Counted from the first letter of the stretch, positions 1-11,819 are shown. The stretch: DNA of 64,000 bases from Methylobacterium sp. BTF04 (GCF_010692745.1 NZ_JAAHTB010000006.1:62001-126000), one strand, 5' to 3'. Numbers and translations: made by a program. Notes: a model not told the origin generated them from the letters alone.

Positions 1-152
1 ACGATCACGGCGCCGGAGAAGACCTTGGCGCGCGCGGCGGCGTCCACCAAAGCGGCGGCCTTCTCGGCGAAGTCGGACGAGTCCTGCGCCTGAGCCGGTG
101 CGCACAGGGCGAACACGATCAACAAAAGGGCGACGAGTCGCGATGGTGTCAT
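1..152 (-). CDS. Exported serine hydrolase, beta-lactamase-like (N-terminal fragment)
   Basis: The first 50 codons of a gene that runs off the window start. ATG at 152 is followed by a typical signal peptide: MTPSRL, a hydrophobic stretch, then a signal peptidase I site after APAQA. The mature part reaches KVFSGAVIV, which resembles the first core strand (FSGxVLVA) of class C beta-lactamase-related serine hydrolases and D-alanyl-D-alanine carboxypeptidases. The catalytic SxxK lies outside the window, so the family call rests on this one motif and on export to the periplasm. It is divergent from the MFS gene that follows. Confidence 0.55.
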   Translation of the reverse strand, partial: MTPSRLVALLLIVFALCAPAQAQDSSDFAEKAAALVDAAARAKVFSGAVI

Positions 153-329
153 GCCCGGATCGTCCGATGGGGGAGGGCGCTCCCAGGTCTGCCAGACGAC
201 GTTCGGCGAGAATTGTGGCGCTCCTACGCACGGCCCGCCGGAGAGCAGCCATGCGAAGCGGGCGGATTGCCGGTCCGTGCGTTGGTGCCCAGTTCCCCGT
301 CAGCTTCCGCGACCACCAAGGATTCATCG

Positions 330-1601
330 GTGACGACCACGCTCGCCCCGGCACGGCCTGCACCGCGCACCACGACTCCGCCCGCCTGGAACGGGCCGGG
401 CTTCGGTGAGTTCGTCGGGCTCGTCGCACTGATGATGGCGGTCACGGCGATCTCAATCGACAATCTGCTCCCGGCATTTCCGGCGATCCAGGCGCAGTTC
501 GCTGTTGCCGATCCCAACAGCCTGCAGCTGCTCATCTACGTCTACATGATCGGCTTCGGCATCGCCCAGATCGGGTACGGGCCGCTCTCGGACAGCTATG
601 GCCGGCGGCGGATCTTGCTGCTGAGCCTGTCGGTCTATGTGGCCGGTTCGTGCCTCGCGATGGTGGCACCGACCTTCGGATGGCTGCTCGCCGCCCGTGT
701 CATTCAGGGCATCGGCGCCGCCGGCGGCCGGGTGCTGTCCACGGCGATCGTGCGTGATCGCTTCGCCGGACGCGAAATGGCGAGCGTGATGTCGTTGGTC
801 ATGATGGTCTTCCTCATCGTGCCGATGATCGCCCCGGCCATCGGCGGCGCCATGCTGATGCTGGGCTCCTGGCACTACGTCTTCGTCTCGATGCTGATCC
901 TCGCCGGGGTTCTGGTGGTGTGGTTCTCCGCCCGGATGCCCGAGACCCTGCATCCGCAATATCGCCGCGCGTTCTCGCTCCGAGCCGTGAGCCAGGCGGT
1001 GGCACTGACCCTCCGCAACCGGGTGGCGGTGGGCTACGCCACGGCGCTCGGCCTGCTCAGCGGGTGCATCATGGGCTATGTCGGCTCGGCCCAGCAGGTG
1101 TTCGATACCGGACTGTACCACCTCGGCTCGCTGTTTCCCCTCGCATTCGGGCTGGTGGCAGGCGCCATGGGCGCGGCGACGCTGGTCAATGCGCGCCTGG
1201 TCCGGCGCCTCGGCATGCGACCGCTGTCCCATGTCGGCCTGATCCTGTTCGTCGGCGTCGCGGTCGTTCAGGTGGTGGTCGGACTGGCCTACCAGGGGCA
1301 TCCGCCGCTGTGGATGTTCCTCTGCGTCCTGGCGCTCAACCAATTCCTGATCAGCTTCGCCATGCCGAACTTCAACGCGCTCGCGCTCCAACCCCTGGGC
1401 GAGATCGCCGGCACCGCCTCGTCGTTCCTGGGCTTTTACACCACGATTCTCGGAGCTTTGTGCGGGTATCTCATCGGGCAGGCGTTCGACGGCACGGTGC
1501 TGCCGATCGGGATCGGCTACGCGGTTCTCGGCGCGCTCGCGCTGCTCGTGGTCGCCTGGACCGAGCGCGGGCGCCTGTTTCGCGGCGGCGTCTCCGGGTG
1601 A
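330..1601 (+). CDS. MFS multidrug efflux transporter, Bcr/CflA type (DHA1)
   Basis: A 423-residue inner-membrane drug:proton antiporter with about 12 predicted helices. Signatures are an acidic residue in TM1 (SIDNLLPAFP), the loop 2-3 motif GPLSDSYGRRR, and the motif C-like region PMIAPAIGGAML in TM5, all usual for the Bcr/CflA group of drug exporters. I chose the GTG at 330 because AAGGA at 318-322 sits seven bases upstream. The longer frame from ATG 213 would add 39 Ser/Pro/Ala-rich residues with no family resemblance. The substrate cannot be told from sequence. It stands alone, 75 bp before the DoxX gene. Confidence 0.85.
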   Translation: MTTTLAPARPAPRTTTPPAWNGPGFGEFVGLVALMMAVTAISIDNLLPAFPAIQAQFAVADPNSLQLLIYVYMIGFGIAQIGYGPLSDSYGRRRILLLSLSVYVAGSCLAMVAPTFGWLLAARVIQGIGAAGGRVLSTAIVRDRFAGREMASVMSLVMMVFLIVPMIAPAIGGAMLMLGSWHYVFVSMLILAGVLVVWFSARMPETLHPQYRRAFSLRAVSQAVALTLRNRVAVGYATALGLLSGCIMGYVGSAQQVFDTGLYHLGSLFPLAFGLVAGAMGAATLVNARLVRRLGMRPLSHVGLILFVGVAVVQVVVGLAYQGHPPLWMFLCVLALNQFLISFAMPNFNALALQPLGEIAGTASSFLGFYTTILGALCGYLIGQAFDGTVLPIGIGYAVLGALALLVVAWTERGRLFRGGVSG

Positions 1602-1676
1602 GGCGCGCGCCCTTAACGCCGTCTTCAGCGGATCGCCGGCAATCTCGGCATCCCGACGACAGACGGAGCCGACCCT

Positions 1677-2201
1677 GTGACCGGCCGTACCCAAGACGGA
1701 CTGCTTCTCCTCGCGCGCCTGCTTCTCGCCGCGGCCCTGCTGCCGACCGGCATCGCGCGCGCGCTCAACGTCTCGGGCTTCGCCCTGACCCTTGCCGCCA
1801 CCGGCATGCCGTCGCCCAACGCGGTGGCGACGGCGGCCGTCATCGTCCAGGTGTTCGGGCCGCTCGCGCTCATCGTCGGGGTGTTGCCGCGGATCAGCGG
1901 GCTCGCGCTTGCCGGGTTCGCCACCGTGATGGCCGTCCTTCTCCACAGCTTCTGGCAATTCGTCGGCCCCACCGCGGTGGCCGAGCGCACCCTGTTCCTG
2001 GCCGATCTCGGGCTGGCGGGCGGCTTCGTGATTTATGCGATGACCGGTCCCGGCGCCTGGAGCTGGCAGGGCTGGCGCCGCAATACGCGGACTGAAGCCC
2101 CCCGTGCGCAGCCCAAGGCCGCTACCTCAAAGGCCGCTCCGAAATCCGGGGGCCGCGCGAAGCGACCGGTGAGCCGCGCTCCGGCTCGCGCCGCAGCCTG
2201 A
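1677..2201 (+). CDS. DoxX family membrane protein
   Basis: A 174-residue protein with four hydrophobic segments in residues 1-130, in the DoxX arrangement: the first helix holds the LLLARLLLAAALLPTGI type motif, followed by GMPSP, then helices rich in Ala, Gly and Leu, with a conserved HSFWQF in the third. DoxX-family proteins are small quinone- or redox-associated inner-membrane proteins whose roles are mostly unknown. The C-terminal 40 residues are Lys/Ala/Pro-rich, probably disordered and cytoplasmic. The start is GTG at 1677 with a CGGAG-type site just upstream. It may be cotranscribed with the upstream MFS gene. Confidence 0.8.
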   Translation: MTGRTQDGLLLLARLLLAAALLPTGIARALNVSGFALTLAATGMPSPNAVATAAVIVQVFGPLALIVGVLPRISGLALAGFATVMAVLLHSFWQFVGPTAVAERTLFLADLGLAGGFVIYAMTGPGAWSWQGWRRNTRTEAPRAQPKAATSKAAPKSGGRAKRPVSRAPARAAA

Positions 2202-2210
2202 GGCGGACGA

Positions 2211-3620
2211 TCAGGGTAGGACGGGACGCGTCTCGGTGCGGCGCTGGCCGGACACTTCCGCGCCGGCATCGGCCGACAGGCGGCGGAACGGAAAGAACGA
2301 GACGGCCGAGACCAGCGAGACGGTCAGGAAGGCTGGCCAGAAATCGTCAGCCGTGATCGCCTCGCGGCCGTGCCAAGCCGCTGCGCCTTCGAGCGCCAGG
2401 GCGCCGATCGAGACGCCGAGGCTCAACGACAATTGCTGGGCGACGCTGGCGAGGCTGGTCGCGGCGCTCATCTCGCGCGGCTCTAACTCGGCATACGCGA
2501 TGGCGTTGACGCAGGTGAACTGAAGCGAGCGCACGCAGCCGCCGACGAGCAGGGCACAGATGATGATCCCATGCGGGGTCTGCGCCGTGAACAGTCCGTT
2601 CACCGCCAGGAATCCGGAAGCGACGACGGCGTTGATCAGCATCACCCTGCGAAAGCCGTAGGTTCGCAGGATGCGCGGGCCGATGAGCTTGATCAGCAGC
2701 GCTCCGGCCGCGGCCGCGAAGGTGAGCAGGCCCGATTGCAATGGGTCGAGGCCGAAGCCGATCTGCAGCATCAACGGCAGCAGGAACGGGATTGCCCCGG
2801 TTCCGATCCGGAACAGGCTGCCCCCGGTGACCGCAGCCCGGAAGGTCGGGTGATTCAGGAGCGACAGGCGGATCACCGGATGCGCGACTGTGCGCGAATG
2901 CCGGAGATAGAGCGCCAGCAACGCGATCCCGGCCGCGAGGCAACCCCACGACACCCCATCCGGTAGCAGGTGGCGGCCCGAGGAGGCGAGCCCGAGCATC
3001 AGCGTGGCGAGCCCGAGCCCCGACAGCACGAACCCGGTCACGTCGAGGGGCATCCGCTCGGATTCGCGGACGTTCTCGAAATACAGCGTCGCGAGCCCGA
3101 TGCCGGCGATGCCGATCGGGATGTTGATGAAGAAGATCCAGCGCCAGTCGAGATAGGTCGTGATCAGGCCACCGAGCGGCGGTCCCATGATCGGCCCGAT
3201 CAGTGCGGGAATCGTCAGATAGGCGAGCGCGCTCACGAGTTCGCTTTTGGGCACGCTGCGCAGGATCACGAGGCGGCCCACCGGCACCATCATCGCCCCG
3301 CCGATCCCCTGGAAGAACCGCGCGGCAACGAAGCCGACGAGGGAATTCGAGGCGGCGCAGGCGAGCGACCCGGCCATGAACACCACCAGGGCCGCTCGGA
3401 AGATAGTGCGCGCGCCATAGCGATCGGCCATCCAGCCGCTGATCGGAATGAAGATCGCCAAGCTTACCAGATACGCCGTCAGCGCGAGCTTGAGGGCGAT
3501 CGGGTCCTCGCCGAGGCTCTTGGCGATGGCCGGAAGCGCCGTGGCGATCACCGTCGAATCGGTGTTCTCCATGAACAAGGCGGTTGCAACGACGAGGGGG
3601 ACGATCTGGGAGGAGCGCAT
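2211..3620 (-). CDS. MFS drug efflux transporter, DHA2 (EmrB/QacA) type
   Basis: A 469-residue transporter with about 14 predicted membrane segments. The N-terminal helix holds ENTDSTVIATALPAIAKSLG, the TM1 motif of the DHA2 family; later motifs are GWMADRYGAR (loop 2-3) and PIMGPPLGGLI (motif C, antiporter). Unlike the EmrB homologue at 44.6 kb it has no membrane-fusion partner nearby, so it probably acts as a single inner-membrane exporter. It is convergent with the DoxX gene, with about 9 bp between the stop codons. ATG at 3620 is the first codon of the conserved TM1 region. Confidence 0.85.
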   Translation of the reverse strand: MRSSQIVPLVVATALFMENTDSTVIATALPAIAKSLGEDPIALKLALTAYLVSLAIFIPISGWMADRYGARTIFRAALVVFMAGSLACAASNSLVGFVAARFFQGIGGAMMVPVGRLVILRSVPKSELVSALAYLTIPALIGPIMGPPLGGLITTYLDWRWIFFINIPIGIAGIGLATLYFENVRESERMPLDVTGFVLSGLGLATLMLGLASSGRHLLPDGVSWGCLAAGIALLALYLRHSRTVAHPVIRLSLLNHPTFRAAVTGGSLFRIGTGAIPFLLPLMLQIGFGLDPLQSGLLTFAAAAGALLIKLIGPRILRTYGFRRVMLINAVVASGFLAVNGLFTAQTPHGIIICALLVGGCVRSLQFTCVNAIAYAELEPREMSAATSLASVAQQLSLSLGVSIGALALEGAAAWHGREAITADDFWPAFLTVSLVSAVSFFPFRRLSADAGAEVSGQRRTETRPVLP

Positions 3621-3923
3621 GGGGACTTCGGGGGAGCGGGCAAGGTGAAGGACCGGGAGGTCCGGTCGGTGTCACGGCGTCGTGGCAAAGGCCGCAACTG
3701 TCGCGCTTTTTTGAGGCGGCCAGGATGAAGTGCGAAGGTCGAACGTATCAGCACGGGAGTTGCCCTGGCGCAACAACCGCAGCGTTCGAACCCTTCCGTA
3801 GAGCAGTGAGCCTATCCACACGGTCGCGGCGACGGCTAAGCTCTGCTGAAACAAAAGGCCGATCCCCATCACGTCTCGCGGGCTGGCGCGGATCGCCGAT
3901 ACCCCCGTCGACAAGGTCACCGG
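3621..3923. other. Intergenic region between divergent MFS and lipoprotein genes
   Basis: A 303-bp stretch that must hold the promoters of the minus-strand DHA2 transporter and the plus-strand lipoprotein. I see no operator palindrome, strong hairpin or credible small gene in it. Confidence 0.5.
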
Positions 3924-6459
<2,536 letters not shown>

Positions 6460-6470
6460 CTCCAGCACCG

Positions 6471-6893
6471 ATGCCCGATCCGCGTCACCTCATCCTCTGG
6501 CCGGTGCTGGCGCAGATCGGGCTCACCTTCGGTCTCTACGTCTGGCTCTCGGTGGTCCGCCAGATGGCGGTCCGGCGCGGCGAGGTCGCGTATGGTTGTT
6601 TCGAGCTCGGGCGCGACGAGCCACTTCCGATCGCCCGGATCACCCGCAATCTCGCCAACCAGTTCGAACTGCCGGTCATCGTCTTCGCCAGTGTCGCGCT
6701 GCTGGTGGCCTTCGACCGCGTGACGGTGGTTGACGTCTGGGCCGGGTGGGTCTTCGTCGCCGGCCGGATTCTCCATACGCTGGTGCAGACGCTGACCGAC
6801 AACGTGCCTCTGCGCGGGCAGGTCTTTCTCATCAACTTCGTCGGATGCGCGATTCTCGTGGCGCATCTGGCCGCCGTCGCCTGGTTCGGCTGA
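6471..6893 (+). CDS. MAPEG family membrane protein (copy 1)
   Basis: A 140-residue protein with about four membrane helices. The conserved MAPEG core is visible: a first helix with PVLAQIGLTF, then RITRNLANQFELPVIVF, where Arg/Asn and the NQFELP stretch mark the family (glutathione or eicosanoid metabolism proteins), and a helix pair near VAGRILHTLVQ. The bacterial members are mostly of unknown substrate. It starts 11 bp after the guaB stop, so it may be cotranscribed with guaB. A diverged paralogue follows directly. Confidence 0.8.
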   Translation: MPDPRHLILWPVLAQIGLTFGLYVWLSVVRQMAVRRGEVAYGCFELGRDEPLPIARITRNLANQFELPVIVFASVALLVAFDRVTVVDVWAGWVFVAGRILHTLVQTLTDNVPLRGQVFLINFVGCAILVAHLAAVAWFG

Positions 6894-6912
6894 CGCGCGC
6901 ACGGAACCAGCC

Positions 6913-7344
6913 ATGACCGTCCAGGCCATCCTCGCCCCTGTCTTCGCGCAGGTGTTCCTCACTTTCGCGCTGCTGTTCTGGATGGGGCGCCTGCGATTCG
7001 CCGAGGTCGGGGCTGGGAGCGTCAAGGTCGGCGACATCGCCCTCGGGCAGAAGACCTGGCCGGCGCGGTCACAACAGGCAGCCAACGCCTTCTCGAACCA
7101 GTTCGAACTGCCGGTGCTGTTCTATGCGTTGGTTCCGCTGGCGCTCTACACCAGGAAAGCCGATTTGCTCTTCGTGGTGCTGGCCTGGATCTTCGTCGCG
7201 ACGCGGCTTCTCCATGCCGGCATCTATGTCGGCTCCAACCACGTCCCGTCTCGGTTTCGCGCCTACGCCGCCGGTGCGTTGGTGCTTCTGCTGATGTGGA
7301 TCGTCTTCGCCATCCGTATCCTGTTCGCACCGATCCTCGTCTAA
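6913..7344 (+). CDS. MAPEG family membrane protein (copy 2)
   Basis: A 143-residue paralogue of the preceding gene, 19 bp downstream. It shares the same core (SNQFELPVLFYALVPLALY) and the same helix plan, ending VATRLLHAGIYVGSNHVPSRF, a segment typical of bacterial MAPEG proteins. Copies 1 and 2 differ over most of their length, so this is an old duplication. They may form a hetero-oligomer, since MAPEG proteins are usually trimers; that is inference. Confidence 0.8.
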   Translation: MTVQAILAPVFAQVFLTFALLFWMGRLRFAEVGAGSVKVGDIALGQKTWPARSQQAANAFSNQFELPVLFYALVPLALYTRKADLLFVVLAWIFVATRLLHAGIYVGSNHVPSRFRAYAAGALVLLLMWIVFAIRILFAPILV

Positions 7345-7417
7345 GGCCGCGACGACCCTGGAAACGAAGGCGTCGCATCGGCTAAGGATTGGCGAAACTT
7401 CTCAGGAGGGTCGTCCC

Positions 7418-8371
7418 ATGCGCGTGCTCGTCGTCGGCGCTGGCGCCACAGGTGGATATTTCGGGGCGCGATTGGCGCAGGCCGGCCGTGACGTCACCTT
7501 CCTGGTGCGCCCCGCCCGAGCGGAAAAGCTTCGCGCCACCGGTCTGAGGGTCAAAAGTCCGCACGGCGACTTCGCGATCGAGGCTCCTAAGACCGTCACG
7601 GCCGCCGGTCTCGCAGCGGGCGAGGGCGGGCCGTTCGACCTCGTGTTCCTGAGCTGCAAGGCCTACGACCTCGACGGCGCCCTGGCGGATGTGGCACCGG
7701 CCGTAGGGCCGGACACGGCCGTGCTCCCGGTTCTCAACGGCATGCGCCACCTCGAGGCCCTCGACGCGACGTTCGGGCGTGCGCGCGTGCTCGGCGGCAC
7801 CTGCGCCATCGCGGCGACGGTGGGAGCCGATGGCGAAATCCGCCAGATGAACGACCTCCACACCCTGACCTATGGCGAGCGGGACGGCAGCCGCTCGGCG
7901 CGCATCGAGGCCATCGATGCGCTGATGCAGGGGGCGACCTTCGATCCGCGTCTCAGCGAGACGATGGTGCTGGAGATGTGGGAGAAGTGGACCTTCCTCG
8001 CGACGCTTGCCGGCTCGACCTGCCTGATGCGCGCCACCATCGGCGATATCGTCGCCGCCCCCGGCGGGCGCGACTTCATCGAATCCCTGATGCAGGAGTG
8101 CCGGACTATCGCGCAGGGAGCGGGTTATGTCCCGCGGCCGAAATTCATGGACCGGACGAAGGCCACGCTCACGGCGGAGGGTTCGGCCTTCACCGCCTCG
8201 ATGCTGCGCGACATCGAGAACGGCGCGCGGATCGAGGCCGATCACATCGTCGGCGATCTGATCGTCCGAAGCAGCGACGCGGCCGCGCATCCGATGCTCG
8301 ACCGCGTCTACACCCATCTCAAGGCCTACGAGAACCGACGCGCCCGTGAGGCGTCCCCGACGGCGCCTTGA
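7418..8371 (+). CDS. 2-dehydropantoate 2-reductase family (ApbA/PanE)
   Basis: A 317-residue NADP-dependent reductase. The N-terminus VVGAGATGGYFGARLAQAG is the family Rossmann motif; FLSCKAYDL holds the conserved Lys-containing strand and NGMRHLEAL follows. The helical C-terminal half contains the WEKWTFLATLAGSTCLMR segment that carries the catalytic Lys. The length matches PanE (about 300). PanE reduces ketopantoate to pantoate for coenzyme A synthesis, but bacteria often carry several PanE-like paralogues with other ketoacid substrates, so the substrate is uncertain. GGAGG about 13 bp upstream supports ATG 7418. Confidence 0.85.
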   Translation: MRVLVVGAGATGGYFGARLAQAGRDVTFLVRPARAEKLRATGLRVKSPHGDFAIEAPKTVTAAGLAAGEGGPFDLVFLSCKAYDLDGALADVAPAVGPDTAVLPVLNGMRHLEALDATFGRARVLGGTCAIAATVGADGEIRQMNDLHTLTYGERDGSRSARIEAIDALMQGATFDPRLSETMVLEMWEKWTFLATLAGSTCLMRATIGDIVAAPGGRDFIESLMQECRTIAQGAGYVPRPKFMDRTKATLTAEGSAFTASMLRDIENGARIEADHIVGDLIVRSSDAAAHPMLDRVYTHLKAYENRRAREASPTAP

Positions 8372-8378
8372 GCGAAGC

Positions 8379-8549
8379 TCAGTAGCGCGGGCCGGGCGGC
8401 GGCGGGGGCGGATTGCCGTATTCGAGCTGCGTCTTGGCGTCGACCCGACGCTGCGGCGGTGTCAGGTCGGGGGCGGCCGGCGCGGTGGCGCAGGCGGCCA
8501 CGGAGAGCATCACGAGGCTGGCGAGGCAGAGATGGATGACGGGCGACAT
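8379..8549 (-). CDS. Small lipoprotein, hypothetical
   Basis: A 56-residue protein with a lipoprotein signal peptide: MSPVIHLCL, a hydrophobic core, then the lipobox SVAAC, giving acylated Cys near residue 20. The mature part is about 37 residues, with QRRVDAKTQLEYGNPPPPP and a proline-rich end. No enzymatic domain is present. I preferred ATG 8549 over the upstream in-frame codon at 8579, because the latter would put ten polar residues before the signal peptide. It is convergent with the PanE-like gene (7 bp between stops). Confidence 0.55.
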   Translation of the reverse strand: MSPVIHLCLASLVMLSVAACATAPAAPDLTPPQRRVDAKTQLEYGNPPPPPPGPRY

Positions 8550-8686
8550 AGCGTTCTCTAAAGCTCCGTGTGCCGACACCCATGGCCGACGAGCCTGTAT
8601 GCTGGTCGATCGTGCCGGAAGCTCGGCCGTATTGTGACCGGCCGTCGCTTTAAGCGTGGCCGTATCGCGGCATTCGCCGCAACCGC

Positions 8687-8691
8687 GAGGA
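8687..8691 (+). promoter_or_regulatory. Ribosome-binding site supporting a CTG start
   Basis: GAGGA is an excellent Shine-Dalgarno core, seven bases before the CTG at 8699. No ATG, GTG or TTG occurs in that frame between the stop at 8651 and the ATG at 8888, so this site decides the start of the RNA methyltransferase. Confidence 0.6.
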
Positions 8692-8698
8692 CCTTGCC

Positions 8699-10000
8699 CT
8701 GACTCCCCCCGCCCGCCTTTCTGCCGCCATCGAAGTTCTCGCCGACATCGCAGGGCGCCGTCGCCCCGCCGCCGATGCCCTCAAGGATTGGGGCCTCGCC
8801 CACCGCTTCGCGGGATCCGGCGACCGTGCCGCCATCGCCAGCCTCGTCTACGACACGCTGCGCCGCCGTGCCTCGGCCGCCTGGATCATGGGCGACGACA
8901 GCCCGCGCAGCCTCGTCATCGGGATGCTGCGGCTTCAGTACGGACTGGCCGCGCCGACCGTCGCGGGTCTGTTCTCCGGTGAGCGCTTCGCGCCGGACCC
9001 GTTGACCGACCACGAACGCACCCAGATCGATCGGGGCTCGCTGACCGATGCTCCGGCTCATGTGGCCGGCGACGTGCCGGATTGGGTTCTGCCGGCACTG
9101 GCGGTCACCTTCGGCGGCGACCTGCTCGACGAGCTGCGCGCACTCGGCCGGCGCGCGCCCCTCGATATCCGGGTGAACACCCTCAAGCGCAGCCGCGATG
9201 CCGCGTTGGCCGGCCTCGAGCATCTGGCGTCTGCCCCGACACCGCATGCGCCCCATGGCCTGCGGATCCCCATCGGCGAGGATGGGCGCGGCCCCGCCCT
9301 CCACGTCGAACCCGAGTTCATCGACGGCTGGTACGAGATCCAGGACGAAGGCTCACAGCTCGCGAGCCTACTCAGCGGCGCCAAGGCCGGCGAGACCGTG
9401 GTCGACCTCTGCGCCGGCGGCGGCGGCAAGACGCTGAGTCTGGCCGCCATGATGAACAACGACGGCCGGCTGATCGCCAGTGACGATGATCCGCGTCGTC
9501 TCGCGCCGATCCATGAGCGCCTGCGTCGCGCCGGCGCAATGGCCGAAATCCGTACCCCGCGCGGCGGTCGGGCGCGGACCGACATGCTCGGCGATCTCGA
9601 CGGTACCGTAGACCGCGTGTTGGTCGATGCCCCTTGTACCGGGTCCGGCACATGGCGGCGCAATCCGGACGCCAAGTGGCGGATGCGGCCGGGTTCGTTG
9701 AGTGCACGGGTCACCGAGCAGGCGACGGTGCTCGACCGCGCCGCCCTCCTGGTGCGGCCGGGCGGGCGTGTCACCTACATCACCTGCTCGCTGATGCCCG
9801 AGGAGAACGATGCGGCCGTGGCCGGGCTTCTCGCTCGGACCGGAGGGTCGTTTTCCGTAGTGGACGCCGCCGGCAACGTGGCGGCCCTGGCCCCCGACCT
9901 AGCGCCGGCCCTGCGGTTCACCGAGCATGGTCTCCAGATGAGCCCTGCGCTCACCGGTACGGACGGCTTCTATGTCGCGACCCTCGAGCGCCGTGGCTAG
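8699..10000 (+). CDS. RsmB/NOP family RNA (cytosine-5) methyltransferase
   Basis: A 433-residue protein when started at CTG 8699. Residues 1-130 form the NusB-like RNA-binding domain (ARLSAAIEVLADIAG, DRAAIASLVYDTLRRR). The C-terminal SAM-methyltransferase domain has VDLCAGGGGKTLSLA (motif I), DAPCTGSGTWRRNPD (motif IV Cys) and TCSLMPEEN (motif VI catalytic Cys). These are the two cysteines of m5C methyltransferases such as RsmB, which methylates 16S rRNA. No ATG, GTG or TTG lies in frame upstream of ATG 8888, and starting there would delete 63 residues of clearly conserved domain. CTG has a GAGGA site seven bases upstream. guaA follows on the same strand. Confidence 0.85.
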   Translation: MTPPARLSAAIEVLADIAGRRRPAADALKDWGLAHRFAGSGDRAAIASLVYDTLRRRASAAWIMGDDSPRSLVIGMLRLQYGLAAPTVAGLFSGERFAPDPLTDHERTQIDRGSLTDAPAHVAGDVPDWVLPALAVTFGGDLLDELRALGRRAPLDIRVNTLKRSRDAALAGLEHLASAPTPHAPHGLRIPIGEDGRGPALHVEPEFIDGWYEIQDEGSQLASLLSGAKAGETVVDLCAGGGGKTLSLAAMMNNDGRLIASDDDPRRLAPIHERLRRAGAMAEIRTPRGGRARTDMLGDLDGTVDRVLVDAPCTGSGTWRRNPDAKWRMRPGSLSARVTEQATVLDRAALLVRPGGRVTYITCSLMPEENDAAVAGLLARTGGSFSVVDAAGNVAALAPDLAPALRFTEHGLQMSPALTGTDGFYVATLERRG

Positions 10001-10228
10001 GAAGACACGGCGAATGGCCCGCACCGGCTGACGCTGGAGCGCCCGCGAGGGTGATGGCATGCGTGAACGAGGCTTCCGTTCGTCGCTGGGGGCCGGTCTT
10101 TTCGCCACCGATCCGGGCCCCTTGGATCGACACGAGGAGCCTCGGCATCCCCAGCTCCGTGCGGGCCGCACGGCTCGCGCGCGGACACGTCCGTTGCACG
10201 CCGCCGGAGCGTCGTCTAACTCCGGGTC

Positions 10229-11785
10229 ATGAATACCGACCACGACAAGATCCTCATCGTCGATTTCGGCTCCCAGGTGACGCAGCTCATCGCCCGGCGG
10301 GTGCGCGAGGAGGGCGTGTATTGCGAGATCGTGCCCTTCACCAAGGCCGCGGAGGCCTTCGCAGAATCCAGGCCCAAGGGCGTGATCCTGTCGGGCGGCC
10401 CGGAATCGGTGACCACCGAAGCCTCGCCGCGCACGCCGCAGGTGATCTTCGAATCCGGTGTCCCGGTCTTCGGCATCTGCTACGGTCAGCAGACCATGGC
10501 AGCCCAGCTCGGCGGCGAGGTCGAAGCCGGCCACCACGCCGAGTTCGGCCGGGCCGAGATCGAGATCATTTCGGAATGTCCGCTGTTCAAGGGCGTCTGG
10601 CACGTCGGTGAACAATACCCGGTCTGGATGAGCCACGGTGACCGCGTCACCAAACTGCCGGACGGCTTCACCACCGTCGCCATGTCGAAGAACGCGCCCT
10701 TCGCGGCCGTCGCCGACGAATCCCGGAACTACTACGCGGTTCAGTTCCACCCCGAGGTGGCCCACACCCCGCACGGCGCGCTGCTGATCCGAAACTTCGT
10801 GCGCGACATCGCCGGCTGCACCGGCGACTGGACCATGGGCGCCTATCGCGAGGAGGCCATCGCCAAGATCCGCGAGCAGGTCGGCACCGAGCGGGTGATC
10901 TGCGGCTTGTCGGGCGGCGTCGATTCGTCCGTGGCCGCCGTGTTGATCCACGAGGCCATCGGCGACCAGCTCACCTGCGTCTTCGTTGATCACGGTCTGC
11001 TGCGCATGGGCGAGGCCGACGAGGTCGTTCGCCTGTTTCGCGATCACTACAACATTCCGCTCGTGCACGTGCAGGCGCAGGAGATGTTCCTCGGCGCCCT
11101 CGACGGCGTCAGCGACCCGGAGATCAAGCGCAAGACCATCGGCCGGCTGTTCATCGAGGTGTTCGAGGCCGAATCGAAGAAGATCGGCGGCGTCGCGTTC
11201 CTCGCCCAAGGGACACTCTATCCAGACGTGATCGAGAGCGTGTCGTTCACCGGCGGACCGTCGGTGACGATCAAGAGCCACCACAACGTCGGTGGGTTGC
11301 CCGAGCGCATGAACATGAAGCTCGTCGAGCCTCTGCGCGAGCTCTTCAAGGACGAGGTCCGGGTGCTCGGCAAGGAACTCGGTCTGCCGGACGCCTTCGT
11401 CGGCCGCCATCCGTTTCCCGGTCCGGGCCTCGCCATTCGCTGCCCAGGCACCATCACCCCGGAAAAGCTCGAAGCCCTGCGCAAGGCCGACGCGATCTAC
11501 CTCGACGAGATCCGCAAAGCCGGCCTCTACGACACGATCTGGCAGGCCTTCGCGGTGATCCTGCCGGTGAAGACCGTGGGTGTGATGGGCGACGGGCGCA
11601 CTTACGACCACGTCTGTGCGCTCCGCGCCGTCACCTCCGTCGACGGTATGACGGCGGATTTCTACCCCTTCGACATGGCCTTCCTCGGCCGGGTCGCTAC
11701 CCGCATCATCAACGAGGTCAAGGGCATCAACCGGGTGACCTACGACATCACCTCGAAGCCGCCTGGTACTATCGAGTGGGAGTAA
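10229..11785 (+). CDS. guaA: GMP synthase (glutamine-hydrolysing)
   Basis: Converts XMP to GMP using ATP and glutamine. The 518-residue protein has an N-terminal class I glutamine amidotransferase domain with catalytic Cys at about residue 84 (GICYGQQ) and His/Glu in QFHPEVAHT. It continues into the ATP pyrophosphatase domain with P-loop SGGVDSS, then the C-terminal dimerisation domain ending GTIEWE. All parts are intact and of standard length. A short hairpin (GGCGGT/ACCGCC at 11787-11802) follows the stop but lacks a T-run. Confidence 0.98.
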   Translation: MNTDHDKILIVDFGSQVTQLIARRVREEGVYCEIVPFTKAAEAFAESRPKGVILSGGPESVTTEASPRTPQVIFESGVPVFGICYGQQTMAAQLGGEVEAGHHAEFGRAEIEIISECPLFKGVWHVGEQYPVWMSHGDRVTKLPDGFTTVAMSKNAPFAAVADESRNYYAVQFHPEVAHTPHGALLIRNFVRDIAGCTGDWTMGAYREEAIAKIREQVGTERVICGLSGGVDSSVAAVLIHEAIGDQLTCVFVDHGLLRMGEADEVVRLFRDHYNIPLVHVQAQEMFLGALDGVSDPEIKRKTIGRLFIEVFEAESKKIGGVAFLAQGTLYPDVIESVSFTGGPSVTIKSHHNVGGLPERMNMKLVEPLRELFKDEVRVLGKELGLPDAFVGRHPFPGPGLAIRCPGTITPEKLEALRKADAIYLDEIRKAGLYDTIWQAFAVILPVKTVGVMGDGRTYDHVCALRAVTSVDGMTADFYPFDMAFLGRVATRIINEVKGINRVTYDITSKPPGTIEWE

Positions 11786-11819
11786 GGGCGGTTTTCACCG
11801 CCTCTCGGCCGGGTCGGGC

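Noticed and set aside
213..329. Earlier ATG start for the MFS transporter at 213
   Set aside because: The added residues are unlike the family; the GTG at 330 has an AAGGA site seven bases upstream.
453..1958. Long minus-strand frame (about 500 codons) over the MFS and DoxX genes
   Set aside because: High-GC coding DNA gives long antisense frames. The translation is His/Glu/Arg-rich with no family motif, while the plus strand encodes clear MFS and DoxX proteins.
8888..10000. Start of the RNA methyltransferase at ATG 8888
   Set aside because: It would remove 63 residues of the conserved RNA-binding domain. TTG at 8694 is out of frame.
11787..11802. Terminator after guaA
   Set aside because: The 6-bp stem GGCGGT/ACCGCC has no T-run, so evidence is too weak for a feature.
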